Assembly: GCA_029204225.1 (NCBI GenBank)
Contig: CM055092.1
Span: forward strand, 59,706,077-59,770,076
Length of the DNA: 64,000 nucleotides
Direction of reading: 5' to 3'
Origin: Diphasiastrum complanatum
Taxonomy: Eukaryota > Streptophyta > Lycopodiopsida > Lycopodiales > Lycopodiaceae
Of this stretch, positions 1-10,648 are shown in pieces. The first letter of the stretch is position 1. Each line of letters starts with the position of its first letter. The notes below the pieces were generated by a model, which did not search any database, was not told where the DNA came from, and was given only the letters and a program-made list of their open reading frames with translations. A program made the translations under genes and the position numbers.

Positions 1-119
1 ACATACAAAAGACATTCATAAAACGTGCTTGATTCCATTTATTTCTGAATCCAAAAACTGCGTAGTCGATATGATTTGCCTGATTTTAGAAAAAAACTTT
101 CAGAACCTAAAAAGCACTA

Positions 120-120
<1 letters not shown>

Positions 121-167
<47 letters not shown>

Positions 168-200
168 CGTGCGTGCGTGGGTGGGTGCGCGTGTGTGTTG
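121..200. repeat. (GT)n/(GC)n microsatellite
   Basis: Alternating purine-pyrimidine tract: GT dinucleotides, then a short GC run, then GTGC/GGTG variants. Open frames across it are only translated repeat. Such tracts can form Z-DNA; nothing indicates a function here. Confidence 0.95.
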
Positions 201-2409
201 TCTCTCCGCAAACATGCACACAACGCAAAAGAGAAAAGACGTACAAGAGAGATACGACTAGATTGAATACCCTTATTAGTGTGCACAGAGATAAACGTGG
301 TCTATGTGACCAAATATCCAAAGTAATATCATAGTTTTATAAAATCCAATAACGAAACGGATAAAATTATCTAAAATCAGCTTTAACTAAATAGAAGAGT
401 TCAAAAGCGATTTTATATTGTAATCCTTAATAACAAAGCTACTAAGCATGCCAACATTTTCATGATCAGAAGTACTAATTATTTTCAACTTGACCATTAT
501 GACAAAGCAAACAACTATGTGCCTCCCAAGAAAGCTTTGGATTGCACCATTTTTTGTGCCCAATCTTAATTCATGCAAAGTCATTAAATGGCCTATTTTT
601 TCTTCATAAAAATATCTTCTACAATATGCCTCTTGAGTTGACCACCAACATCAGGATTGAACCATTGTATATGTTGCATTTTGAAGGCTCCTTCCAAATG
701 CCCGCAATGAACTTTGTATGCAAAAATTACTTCAAGTTGGACAGGAGCCCCATTTCACAATATCCATCCACCATCCATTGCTCAATCTTTAAGGAAGCGT
801 GCATTGTTGAATGGCCACCTTTGAGAGTCTAGAATCGTGTAAAACCTCTACTCTTTCAATGATCTTCAGCAAGGCCTAGACATTAGTTTCAGCAAAAAAA
901 GAAATAGCACCCAAATAAGAGGTAAAAACCTTCTATAAACTTGCTCGATTTCGGCTCATTTCAAATGAAATATGCTGCCTCCCCATACTTCACAACCATA
1001 AAGGTTTGACATAACATCCATTTCCCATACCATCTCTATAGATCTAGTCATTTACATGATGTTTCCAAACCGAAAAAGGAATTCCAAATGTAAATTAGCA
1101 TGTTATCCAGTCAAGAGAGTTCTAACGAAGGTTGTGAGAGATCTGAGTGTCCAAATAGAATATAATACGATCTTTATTGAAGTCAGTTGAGATCAAGGTC
1201 TATGGAACCCATGAACAAAGTACAACAAAGGAGGAACATGTGTCGATTTCTATGAGATGTGACAACATTGACATGAAGATTCTCCTCGAACAAAAACCCT
1301 CTGTCACATAGCCTATACTACTTTGAGCTACCTAATGCTAGATTATGCTTGCAAACGCTCTAGTTGAAAATAAGTCACAAATTCCTGCACATAGGTAGCA
1401 TATGGCCACCTTGAACTCACCTCCACTGATCATGCCTTTAGGAAGGAAGAATTCCAAGAATTTTCAGATTTAAGGGTTTCTATAAAAAAAATATTGAATG
1501 TTTGGGACCTAAACATCATACATAAAATTGACTAGACTTGGATCACCTAATTGAAGCCAATGGTCCACATGTTCTACTTCCTTTCGAACACATGAAATTA
1601 CCAATCCACAAATCCTTGAAAACGAGTCTAATGTTCTAGTTAATGTCATCAATAACTATGTCTGCATCAAAGGTCTCATTGTAATCCTTACCGTACACTA
1701 TCACTCACAATGGCTATAATCGCACTGCAATAACTCCAAATGGCAAAATCTGCAACAAAAATGGAAGACATGTTCCAAAAGTGAAAAATGTCGTCTCTAA
1801 GTGCACCTCAATCCAGCTTATGTAAAAAAGTTAATACAATTTCAGTTTTAGCCTTAAACAAGCTCAAAAGTGCCCTTACCCTTGAAATTTGTGATTTAAT
1901 GCCAAACTACCAACTTCAAAAATTTGGCTACCTGCGCACATATCTTTGATTCTAGAGATTTTTGAATCAGCGCGTAGCTAATCAATCCCGTATAGCCCCT
2001 GTCCAATTAGATCTGAAGAACAGTCACTTCCTCCATGTGATTTAATCACTCTGCTTTTGGGTTTTCTACAAAAAAATATCAATGGACAATGCCTTAAAAG
2101 CTGGGGAAGCCTTAGAGAATAAGGACAGGGAAGTTGAATCCCTTCAAAACGAAGCTCTTTAAGTCACTAAAGGGTGGGACCCCTCTTCAATCCAGTGCAA
2201 ACTGAATTTCATAACTTCAAAAATGAAGTTTACTTCAAAATTGAATGAAGACGTCAATGAGGGCCCATCGAGTCACATCTGGGCAGTCCAAAAAGTTTTA
2301 GCTTCAAATCTGAGGTCCTTGTCTTCTCCATGTGCCGAGAATTCTCCATGTTCCGAAGGAACCACTTCAATGCACTAATTGAAAAATCACATTAGGCATG
2401 AGATCAAGC

Positions 2410-2412
<3 letters not shown>
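201..2412. other. Stretch without a recognisable gene
   Basis: AT-rich sequence with only short, stop-broken frames. About 390-960 on the minus strand gives interrupted peptide stretches that hint at decayed coding sequence, but I could not match them to a family. No LTR ends, tRNA or splice-bounded exons were recognised. Confidence 0.4.

Positions 2413-2477
<65 letters not shown>
2413..2477 (-). repeat. GA/TC tract: 3' tail of LINE copy a
   Basis: Uninterrupted GA dinucleotides directly abutting the LINE 3' signature. The same arrangement recurs at 4690-4778, 6791-6840, 16362-16457, 25406-25432 and 63707-63732, so I read it as an expanded element tail, not an independent microsatellite. Confidence 0.7.
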
Positions 2478-2480
<3 letters not shown>

Positions 2481-2694
2481 TTATTTAATGTCCTTGAAAT
2501 ACCCTAAGGTACATAGGACTAATAAAAAAGGTACATGTCAAGTATGCACAGTGGGACCTTAAAAGCTCTACCATCTAAAAGAAGCAATAACTGCAAAAAC
2601 AGAAACTGATGGTTGGCACAAAACATAGCCTATGATCATGGTACAATAGATGTCCCTCCGCCTGTAAAATAATGGTGTATAGTATGTTGTGACA

Positions 2695-4450
2695 CTATCG
2701 TCGACAATCTCTATGTGAAATACTCTCCACCAGATATCCGGGTACTATAGGACACCCAACGGGATCCCGAGATAGAAAATGTGCACGATAAAACTCAGTC
2801 TTCGCCACTAATGGACCTTGCCAAGTGCTCCGAAGATACGCCCTATATAGATGGCCTTGAACATACTGATGAGTACCAGCCGGTAGGTCAGTACTATGAA
2901 TACCCAATGGGGGACGACAAGCCTGGGAATACCATGAGAAGGAGTGTCCCTCATAATGTAAAGTGTCGGGATGATGACAAATCTGCTGCAGCATAGTGTG
3001 TGTCTCCACCCTGGAGATCCTCCAGTCGCTTTATGAATGTCACAATATGGAATAGGGCCTCAATCTGAATGGGGGACGGCAAACTTTGCCAATATAATAT
3101 GATGTGGTACAGAGGGCTTAGCCATATCATCCGAGATAGCATATGGATCTGGAGTCGTGAGATGCATGCCCACTCGCACTCGATGGCTGTTAAGCCAGTA
3201 CTCCATGTCTCTGCTGCGTACAGGGCTGAGGGGACTACCGTAGTGTCAAAGAGTCGGCATTTACTAGTCGCATCCCTAATGTGTTAGCTGAAACATAGTC
3301 TCTCCAGATCTACCAATGAAGAATAGCCCTTGCATAACCGGGAAACTGCCACCTGTCTCATACTGAAAGTGGGACCAAAGAATACCACGCCCAAATATGT
3401 GCAGGAGTCAACTACTTCAAGTGGATGACCATCCCATAGAAGCTCTTGTCGTATCATGAAGGATCTGGAGGTGTTAAACACCATAACCTTGGTCTTGGCC
3501 ACATTCACTGACAATCCCCACTGTATACAAAAAGAAAGAACCGCATCCAGATGCCGCTGCAGGCGTTCCCTCGTCCTCGAAAGTAAAACCACATTATCTG
3601 CATATAATAGGATAGCAATAATGAGGTCACCCAATGTACATCCCTCTCCTCCAGCACTTTGTATATCATGCTCAAGCTCATCTATGTATAAACCAAAGAG
3701 TGTCGGTGAAAGTGGACATCCCTGCTTAACGCCAATCGTACTCTCTCCCTCTCACGATACAATCCCTATAGTCGGATACAATGCCACAACTACATGTATG
3801 ATATCCTCCTGGAAGCCACGATCCCGAAGCCTCTGTATCAATAAATGTCTAGGACAAAGTCAAAGGCTTTGCTGAAATCCACAAAGCAGCAGTATACACG
3901 CTCTCTCCTGGCCCTAGCCTCCTCAATGATGGATCTCAGAGTGAAAATATGATCCGATATAGTATATCCTGGTCTGAAACCGGCCTGGCCAATGGCATGA
4001 AGTGCTCTGGTATCCATCTTTGTATTGATCTTTGACTGAAGAATAGAGCCATAAACTTTGGCAAAGAGGTAGCTAATCATGATGGTACGATAGTTGTCGA
4101 CTTTCATGGGATCACCACCTTTATGGATAGGATGGATAAGGTTTGTAGACCAAGGGGATGGGAAACCAGATGTGATAGCACAGTTGAATAAGATAGAGAG
4201 GAAAGGTGAGAGGATATCAACGGCATGCTTCAAAAGTTCAGCCTCTAATTTGTCGATGTCTTAGGCTTTATGTAAGTTTAATCGTTGATGGCCTCTTCTA
4301 CCATGTCTGGGGAGAACATATCAAAGGTATATGTGGATGAGGGTGTGGGAAGTGGAGGTGCATCAGGGACAGTGTACAACGATGTGGCATAGGCCACCCA
4401 TGTGCTAAGATCTGTGATCCGGGGTGGAGGTGCTCATGGGAGGAATTTTT
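2695..4450 (-). pseudogene. LINE copy a ORF2 remnant: reverse transcriptase and C-terminal region
   Basis: Broken coding sequence of the LINE replicase. Reading in element direction, 4233-3838 carries the RT fingers/palm (IHKGGD...NYRTI, QAGFRPGY, and motif A with CCFVDFSKAFD). 3634-3284 carries the catalytic box as YADN in place of YADD, followed by the VNVAKTKVMVFN and TYLGV blocks of the thumb. 3142-2695 carries the post-RT region. The last Asp of the YADD pair being Asn should by itself disable polymerisation, and the frame also shifts several times. In an intact element this protein nicks target DNA and primes cDNA synthesis from the nick. Confidence 0.85.
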
Positions 4451-4688
4451 TCCAAAAGGATCTCGACGAGGAGATAAAGAGAAGGTCCATCATCTTCTTT
4501 CCTTGGTAGATCACATATGCAATTTCTTTTTTTGGTTCTACGATATACAAGAGATAAGTCCTTTACCAGAAGGGGAAGGTGGCAGCGTGCATAGATCAAA
4601 TTCAGGTGAAGGTAGTTACATTCGTTTATGTGGCCGACAGTGTCGTGGGGGCCACGAGTGTGTAAGGTGCGAAGAAGGCCAATGGGGG

Positions 4689-4689
<1 letters not shown>

Positions 4690-4778
<89 letters not shown>
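4690..4778 (-). repeat. GA/TC tract: 3' tail of LINE copy b
   Basis: Pure GA tract adjoining the 3' signature of copy b. Its far side joins RT sequence of copy a through a short G run (4684-4690). Confidence 0.7.
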
Positions 4779-4781
<3 letters not shown>

Positions 4782-5170
4782 GAATTTTATTAATGTATTT
4801 TGGTACCAGAAGGTACATAAGACAAAAAAGAGAGTACAAGCGTAAGAAGCATTGTCCGCATACGGACTTATTTACTAATGAAATGAAACGTACTAGTGTA
4901 TCTATCTCTCTATCTCTAAGAAAGAGTATCAGAGCTTGACCATTAGCTTGTGAGGGTGGGTGTACAATGCAAGAGCTTAACCACCTGCTTTGCAGAGGGG
5001 ATTAGCTATGAGTGAGCTGAAAGTAATGAGTGATGGCAGTAGCGGAGCAGCGTGATGTAAGCTGGCGGAAAGCACGTGAAGACCGGGTAGCACTGGGTCT
5101 AGCAGAGACGTGTGAAACTCTCTGTGTCTTCAATCTTCGAATGGGAACTTCAAAATCCTCAACTGAAATA

Positions 5171-5971
5171 TCATCTCTGTCTCGCTTCTGGAAGAACTAG
5201 GTAATCTGAGCCTGACTGTGATCCGTATCTGAGAGCGTAGGTAGAAGTGAAGCTCATAGAGTATACATCTCTCTCAAAAGAAGACCTACACATCTGGGGT
5301 CTAGATACTCGAGGAAGGACCTCAGCGTGAGAGGAGTATCTCTGTATAAACAATGGTATCGCCCTCTGATCTCATAATATACTGGACAACGAAAAATGAA
5401 ATGAATCTCATCCTCCACCTCCTGAAGAGAGCAAAGCTGACATATCCTCTGCAATCTGGGAGTGTCTGTGCATCTATCTCTCTCGATAGCAAGCTGGTGA
5501 GAGGAGACTTGAAACTGTCCAATAGGGTATCTCAGACCAAAGGATAGCGGCTGTGTAAGATAATTTGGAAGGATAGGCAAGCCCGTAGCGTCCAGCCATA
5601 ATAGATGTGTGCCATAAAAATGTATCTTGACCCTATCCGGATCGGGATATGACCATATAGTGCGTATGTAGCTCCGGTAAATCTGTCGTCTGATATAAGC
5701 ATGGGTCCCTCTCGGAGAGATCAAGTGCAGATAAACCCCAGGTCCGAAAAAGGGTTGAGACACTGCTATACCAAGAATGCTTGGCTCCCTGTCCAACAAT
5801 GGTGCGAGATGAAGTGAGAGCAGCAACAACATATCTGGAAGTATCGAGATCTAATACTCTGTGAAGAAAGGTAATGATCTGAAACATAGCACCAATAACT
5901 AAGGGAGGGAAGGCAAACTCCAGTAGTATGATATCATGTGGTACCGAAAGCTTAAGCAACCACTGATGCAC
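5171..5971 (-). pseudogene. LINE copy b ORF2 C-terminal remnant with zinc knuckle
   Basis: Two overlapping frames (5971-5633 and 5832-5254) give the post-RT region of LINE ORF2: the SVPHDIILLEFAFPP block, then a SSHQLAIE block, then a Cys/His motif of form C-x2-C-x9-H-x4-C followed by YYEIRGRYHCL. This C-terminal zinc knuckle is typical of L1 ORF2 and helps bind RNA. No RT or endonuclease motif precedes it in this copy. At least one frameshift separates the blocks. It lies in the same frame as the ORF1 amber stop at 6016, with no intervening stop. Confidence 0.75.
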
Positions 5972-6013
5972 AGAACGAGAGAGTGCCAGGATCGTGTAGG
6001 AGAGCCCGGCTAC

Positions 6014-6751
6014 CTAGTGTGACTTGCCATCAATGTATTTAACTTGTCCATCTCTATAAATAGCAATTCTGCCCTGCTCACGAGCTTCATGAAAAGCTCT
6101 TCGACGTTCTTCCCCCTGAATAAATGTAAGGTCATCTTGTAAATGATTAAACTACAATCTAAGTGATTGGACCTCAGCTTCAAGTGATTTCAGTTCACAG
6201 GCAAGAAAGGTTTCGAAGGCTTTGGTGCTAGAATAGTCCACCGTAGAAAGAAAGGGGGTAAGAGGGACGGATGGGGTATGGGTTTGGTGATAGGACTGGC
6301 CGTAGGAAAGAACCAGGGACAGGGAGGGACCGGCGGGCTGAGGCACAACCCCCTGCTGTCCGGTAGCAGCAAGTCCATCATGCTGCCGGGCAGCCGGGAA
6401 CACAGGGCAAGCCTGCTGCACAACAGGTACATCAGCAGCAAAACAGACCTGCTGCGCAGCAGCAGGCCCTACCTGCTGCTGTGCAGCAGAGGGAGGGGTG
6501 GGGGAGGGAGGAGATGCAGAGGGAGGATGGGTGGGGGAGGGAGGAGATACGGAGGAGGGGAGGGCGAAGTGGTGGGGGGTGGTGGCAACTAGGGCGATGG
6601 AGGGGGAGGAGGAGCTAGCGTAAGGGCAGTGTGGGGAAAGGTGTGGGCAGGAGCGTGGGTGGGCTCCCCCGGATCTTCTTTTTTGCCATGGAAAGGGAGA
6701 GGGAGCTAGGGCGATGGAGGAGAAGTAGTTAGTGGGCTGGAGAGGAGCCAT
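6014..6751 (-). pseudogene. LINE copy b ORF1 (internally deleted)
   Basis: ORF1 encodes the RNA-binding/chaperone protein of L1-type LINEs. It starts with ATG at 6751 (MAPLQP...). The N-terminal 180 or so residues are Pro/Ser/Ala-rich and low complexity, followed by a Leu-rich, probably coiled-coil stretch (ELKSLEAEVQSLRL) that ends in an in-frame TAG at 6152-6154. The same frame then resumes directly in the conserved C-terminal block (EERRRAFHEAREQGR... YRDGQVKY) and ends in TAG at 6016-6014. The RRM-like domain seen in copy g is cleanly absent while the frame is preserved. The internal TAG is consistent with a CAG-to-TAG change. Confidence 0.7.
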
Positions 6752-6775
6752 CGCTGGAGAGGGAGAGAGGGCGTT

Positions 6776-6788
6776 GGAGAGCCATCAC

Positions 6789-6832
<44 letters not shown>

Positions 6833-8112
6833 AAGAAAGCAAGCTTTATTAATGTCTTTTCCATGCCAAAACGCATATAAGACCAATAAGAGTACAGGTC
6901 AAGTATGTGGTAACCCTGGGAGCGTATATAAACATCTCCAAGAAAGAAAACTATGCATAAAAGATGAACAATATAACGGTAAACTATAAACTGTCCATAA
7001 GTGGGAGCAAAAATAGCTACTCAGAGTAGAAACATATCATCTAGTACTACTGCTGAAGAAGGATGTGATAAGAGTTGTAGCAGGAGGTAGTATGGATCGT
7101 CGTCGTCGCCATCGTCGTCTAGTAGGATGAGAACAGTGTGCTCTCATAACAAGGCAGGTAGTGCGGGATGCCACATGACCGTGAGTGACACACTGTCTCT
7201 GATATCTGTGAGGTGGTGTATCGTCGTCATCATCTGACTCGGGGTCTCGGCGTGGTCGTCTCCTGGAGAAGAATGATGTAATCTGAGCCTGAGAGCTAGA
7301 ACGTGGCTGGTGAACTGACTGGTACATATCCTGTCACAGCAAGACCATCTCACGTATCATGAACGCAACACAGCGAGGATCCTCATATGCAATAAGTGAT
7401 CTGAGTGTGGTAGGCATGTCCCGGAACAGACAGTGGTATCTCCCTCTGATCGCATAGTATATGGGGCATCTGAAGATGAAGTGCTCCTTGAACTCTACCT
7501 CATGTAAAGAACATAGCTGGCACAATCTCTCCTCTCGTGGTGTACCCTGGAATCTGCCAGTCTCGATAGCCAATTGATGCGAGGAGACTCTGAACTGTCC
7601 CAAAGTGAAGCGGAGACCGTGTGATAGGAGATACTCTAGACCCCAAGTAGGAGGGTATTGTAGCCGACCGCATCTAGATCCATAAAATGTGTCTTACAAA
7701 ATCTAGTTTGCCTCTCCTTAGAAGCCCAACAAGGCTTGCTGGCTATAGATAGATTGTTGCATGTGGTTAGGAGAGCCCACAGCTAGATGAGAAATAGACA
7801 CACCAAATGTGCATAGTAGTCGGGATGACTATGTGTTGCAAACAGAATGATAATCCTAATCAGAAAGTGCTCAACATGAGGTAACTGCAAACCACGGGTA
7901 TCATCCAGTACTAGAATCTATAGTCAAAAAGAAATGATTCTACTATGCATATAAATGATCAATCCAAAGATGGCCTCTATCTAGATAGGGGGCATGGCAA
8001 ACTTAAATGTCAGACTAAGGGTTTAACATGACATGGAGACTTGGAGATGTGAGAATATAGCCCAATCCAAGGTCGTAAGCCCAGCACACCATACCTTTGT
8101 GCATAAAAAGTT
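6776..8112 (-). mobile_element. LINE copy c1, 5'-truncated
   Basis: Minus-strand LINE fragment with a complete 3' end: tail of GA (6791-6828) changing to GAAA repeats (to 6840), the ATTAATAAAG signature and the hairpin ATGC-CAAAAC-GCAT (6863-6876; the fifth pair is C-C). Upstream are the 3' UTR, the ORF2 C-terminus with zinc knuckle (7603-7334) and an Asp-rich/Arg-rich tail (7327-7037). The part from 7610 to 8105 is more diverged but still follows the order of other copies (compare the block around 8000 with 3050-3100). It ends at about 8112, where a second 3' UTR copy (c2) begins. Confidence 0.75.
7037..7603 (-). pseudogene. LINE copy c1 ORF2 C-terminus
   Basis: Zinc-knuckle part (SSHQLAIETGRF... 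CQLC...H...C...YYAIRGRYHCLFRD) at 7603-7334, then a different frame at 7327-7037 with a basic patch, an Asp run and Arg-rich sequence. These are the last roughly 190 residues of the LINE replicase; the frame change between the two parts marks decay. The acidic/basic tail recurs in c2 and d, so it belongs to the family. Confidence 0.7.
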
Positions 8113-9554
8113 GGTCAGTGTAAAAGATGAACAATATAACTGTAAACTACAAATTGTCCATAAGTGGGAGCAAAAATAGCTGCTAAGAGTAGAAACTTAT
8201 CATCTAGCACTACTGCTGAAAACGATGTGATACGAGCTGTAGCAGGAGGTAATATGGATCGTCGCAGTCGTCGTCTAGGAGGATGACAATTGTGTGCTCT
8301 CATAACAGGGCGGGTAGTGCGAGCTACCACATGACTGATACACTGTCTCTGATATCTATGAGGTTGTGTATCGTCGTCGTCGTCATCCGACTCGAGGTCT
8401 CGGCGTGGTCGTCTGCTAGAGAAGAATGACGTAATCTGAGCCTGAGAGCTAGAATATGCTGGTGAGCTGACTGGTACATATCCTGTCAAAGCAAGACCAT
8501 CTCTCATATCACGAGCGCAACACAACGAGGTTCCTCATATGCAAGTGATCTAAGTGTAGTAGGCATGTCCCGGAACAGACAGTGGTATCTCCCTCTGATC
8601 GCATAGTATATGGGGCATCTGAAGATGAAGTGCTCCTCGGACTCTACCTCATGTAAAGAACATAGCTCGCACAATCTCTCCTCTCGTGGTGTACCCTAGA
8701 ATCTGCCAGTCTCAATAGCCAACTGATGCGAGGAGACTCTGAAATGTCCCAAGGTGAAGCGGAGACTGTGTGATAGTCCTGAAGACAAATATCGAGGTAA
8801 GACTAGGAGTTCAGCGGCATCCTGCTCCAGAAAATGTATCCGGTAGTGATCAGGCTTAACCCCTTATTGGCATCACCAAGTACGGTCAAGATATGCTCTG
8901 TATAAAAACCGTCTAATGTACTGGTGTGTACCCAATGGGAGATCCATGATATCAATACCGAATGTGTGATACCTGGGAGAACCATGACAACCGGTACCCC
9001 TGAGTTTGAAGATGGCGTGAGGACATGAATGCAAGCCGTGTGTATCTTTGCTCTGTATCAGGAAGTGCCCGAGCCCTCTGGATGTACGTGATAAGCTGGA
9101 AGGCTGCCTCTATCTGCATAGGGGGGGTGGTAAACTCTGCAAGAATGATCTCATGTGGGACAGAGGGTTTTGCCTGAATCATGCGAGCTAGCATTGTGGT
9201 CTGTAAACGTGAAATGCTGGTCCAATGTTAGGAGGAGAGGCCTGTACACCATATCTCTGCTGCATACATGGCTGAAGTGGTGACGATGATGTCAAAAAGT
9301 CTGCACTTACTCGGGGCATCCCGAATAGACTTACGGAAGCAAAATCTCTCCAACTGGACTAGGGAAGAATGACCCTTCCTGAGTCTAGAAGTAGTTGCCT
9401 GTCTCATACTGAAAGTAGGACCAGCGAAGAGCACACCAAGGTAACTATAGGAAGAAACCACCTCTAGAGGTCGTCCAGCAAAGGTAAGCTCTTGATGTTG
9501 CATGAAAGCCTGAGAGGTATTGAAGACCATGATTTTGGTCTTTGAGAGGTTCAC

Positions 9555-9972
9555 AGTTATGGACTCGGCTCATTACATTCGCCGCGTCCATTTACATTTA
9601 CAGTTACTTTACTTTATGCATAAGCAGGCCTTGGGCCCTTTTTTATTCATTAGTGACATTCAGACTATATGGTTGGCCTTTGGCCTTATTATTCATTATT
9701 AGGCCATTTGGACATATTACTGGAGAGTGGGGGCCTTCTTGGAGGGCGCACTATTATCCCTCCTAGTTGGGCCCTAGCCACTGGAAGCTTCCTTTTAGGG
9801 CTTCCTCTTGGCTATAAGTAGGGAAACTGTGTCATTTGTCATTCAGCTGATGATATTGATCTCTCTCTTTAGCCTCCTTAATCTCTCTCTTTCCTGCTTT
9901 CTAGGGTTAAGTCTTGCTTATGTGATGCTTTCATAGCTTAATTCTAGATCAGCTGTGGCTTTATTCGTAACT
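9555..9972 (+). repeat. A1 5' LTR
   Basis: 418 bp, from AGTTATGGACTC to ATTCGTAACT, immediately followed by the tRNA-Met primer binding site. It contains a TATA-like TATAAGTA at 9813-9820 and a pyrimidine-rich segment after it. Ends are AG...CT. Confidence 0.95.
9813..9820 (+). promoter_or_regulatory. Putative TATA box of A1 5' LTR
   Basis: TATAAGTA within the LTR, about 150 bp before the LTR end; the same word is present in A2 and A3 LTRs. In the A1 3' LTR the first T is changed (GCGATAAGTA, about 15581-15590). The position fits a U3 promoter; activity is inferred only. Confidence 0.4.
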
Positions 9973-9984
9973 TGGTATCAGAGC
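9973..9984 (+). other. A1 primer binding site (initiator tRNA-Met)
   Basis: TGGTATCAGAGC, the classic complement of the plant initiator tRNA-Met 3' end, starts at the base after the 5' LTR. This fixes the LTR end as ...TAACT. Confidence 0.95.
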
Positions 9985-10648
9985 ACGTTTCTGAGCACAA
10001 TCTGGAATTTTTCCTTTGCTGCCTTGCATTGCTCCTCCATCGCTGTTCCTACAGCTCCATTACCGTTTTGACAGCCCTGTTCCATCGCTGCTCCTTCCAC
10101 TCCTTCCTGCCCAGCATTCCCCCTGTTTTGTCCCCTCTTTTCTTTGCTGCCCAGCGCTCCTCCTCTTCCTTTCCATCGCTGTCCCTGCCTTCCGACCTAT
10201 CACTTTCGTCTGATATTTTTCCAGTTTGCAGCCACCTTCCACAGTTAGTTCCCTGACTGTCCAGCACCCATCCTCATCCAAAAACTAACCAATTCCGACA
10301 TCATTTGCTATTCCAAACAGCTAAAATTCTTCAACCTGTAAATCGCTGCCTCAGCACTCCCAACTTGTCACTTTTGCCTTTTTTTTTCTCCAATTCCAGC
10401 CATCTTTTACAGCTTATCAAAAGGCTGTCGCGCGCTCCTTCTCCACCACATTTTCAGGAATTCTGACTCCGTTTACTCTTTCACATTCACATTGTATCCC
10501 TGGCTGTCCAGCGCATTTTTAAAGCTTCTCCATTGTTCATTGCTGTCTGCTTTTTTCAGTTGTGATAATATTGGTTGTAATAGGCTAATTTGGGGTGACG
10601 ACAAGAGTCCGCTCCCTCAAGTTTTCGTCTATTCCTTCCACTATCATT
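9985..10648 (+). other. A1 leader between PBS and gag
   Basis: Untranslated C/T-rich leader of about 660 nt with recurring CTGTCCAGC-type words and stretches on the theme CCATCGCTG. Short frames here are compositional. The same leader is present in A2; A3 has a rearranged version. Confidence 0.6.

Larger units (their letters stand above)
2413..4689 (-). mobile_element. LINE copy a (L1-type), 5'-truncated
   Basis: Minus-strand non-LTR retrotransposon remnant. Its 3' end is at low coordinates: a GA tract (2413-2477; TC on the element strand) is followed by the family's 3' signature, an ATTAATAAAG-like stretch and a hairpin TACC-CTAA-GGTA at 2500-2511. Upstream come the C-terminal part of ORF2 and the reverse transcriptase. 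The copy stops at about 4689, where the TC tail of LINE copy b begins, so endonuclease and ORF1 are absent. Stops and frameshifts break ORF2. The layout suggests b inserted into a, or that a was already truncated there; no target-site duplication could be identified. Confidence 0.85.
4690..6775 (-). mobile_element. LINE copy b: internally deleted, ORF1-bearing non-autonomous derivative
   Basis: Element direction is minus. It has a 5' start near 6775, ORF1 from ATG at 6751, an ORF1 amber stop at 6016-6014, the ORF2 C-terminal region (about 5971-5171), a 3' UTR, the hairpin GTACC-AGAA-GGTAC (4803-4816), then a TC tail (4690-4778). Missing are the RRM-like core of ORF1, all of the endonuclease and all of the reverse transcriptase, although both element ends are present. 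About 2.1 kb remain of an element that is about 5 kb in copy g. This looks like a deletion derivative that could only move with replicase supplied in trans. Confidence 0.75.

Noticed and set aside
390-960. Decayed transposase-like peptide on the minus strand
   Set aside because: Some aromatic-rich stretches recall plant transposases, but stops are frequent and no family motif can be aligned by eye.
4405-4939. Open frames with long Ser-Leu or Arg-Glu alternation (also near 16036-16563, 30845-31036 and 39925-40226)
   Set aside because: They are translated GA/CT tracts, with no coding constraint outside the repeat.
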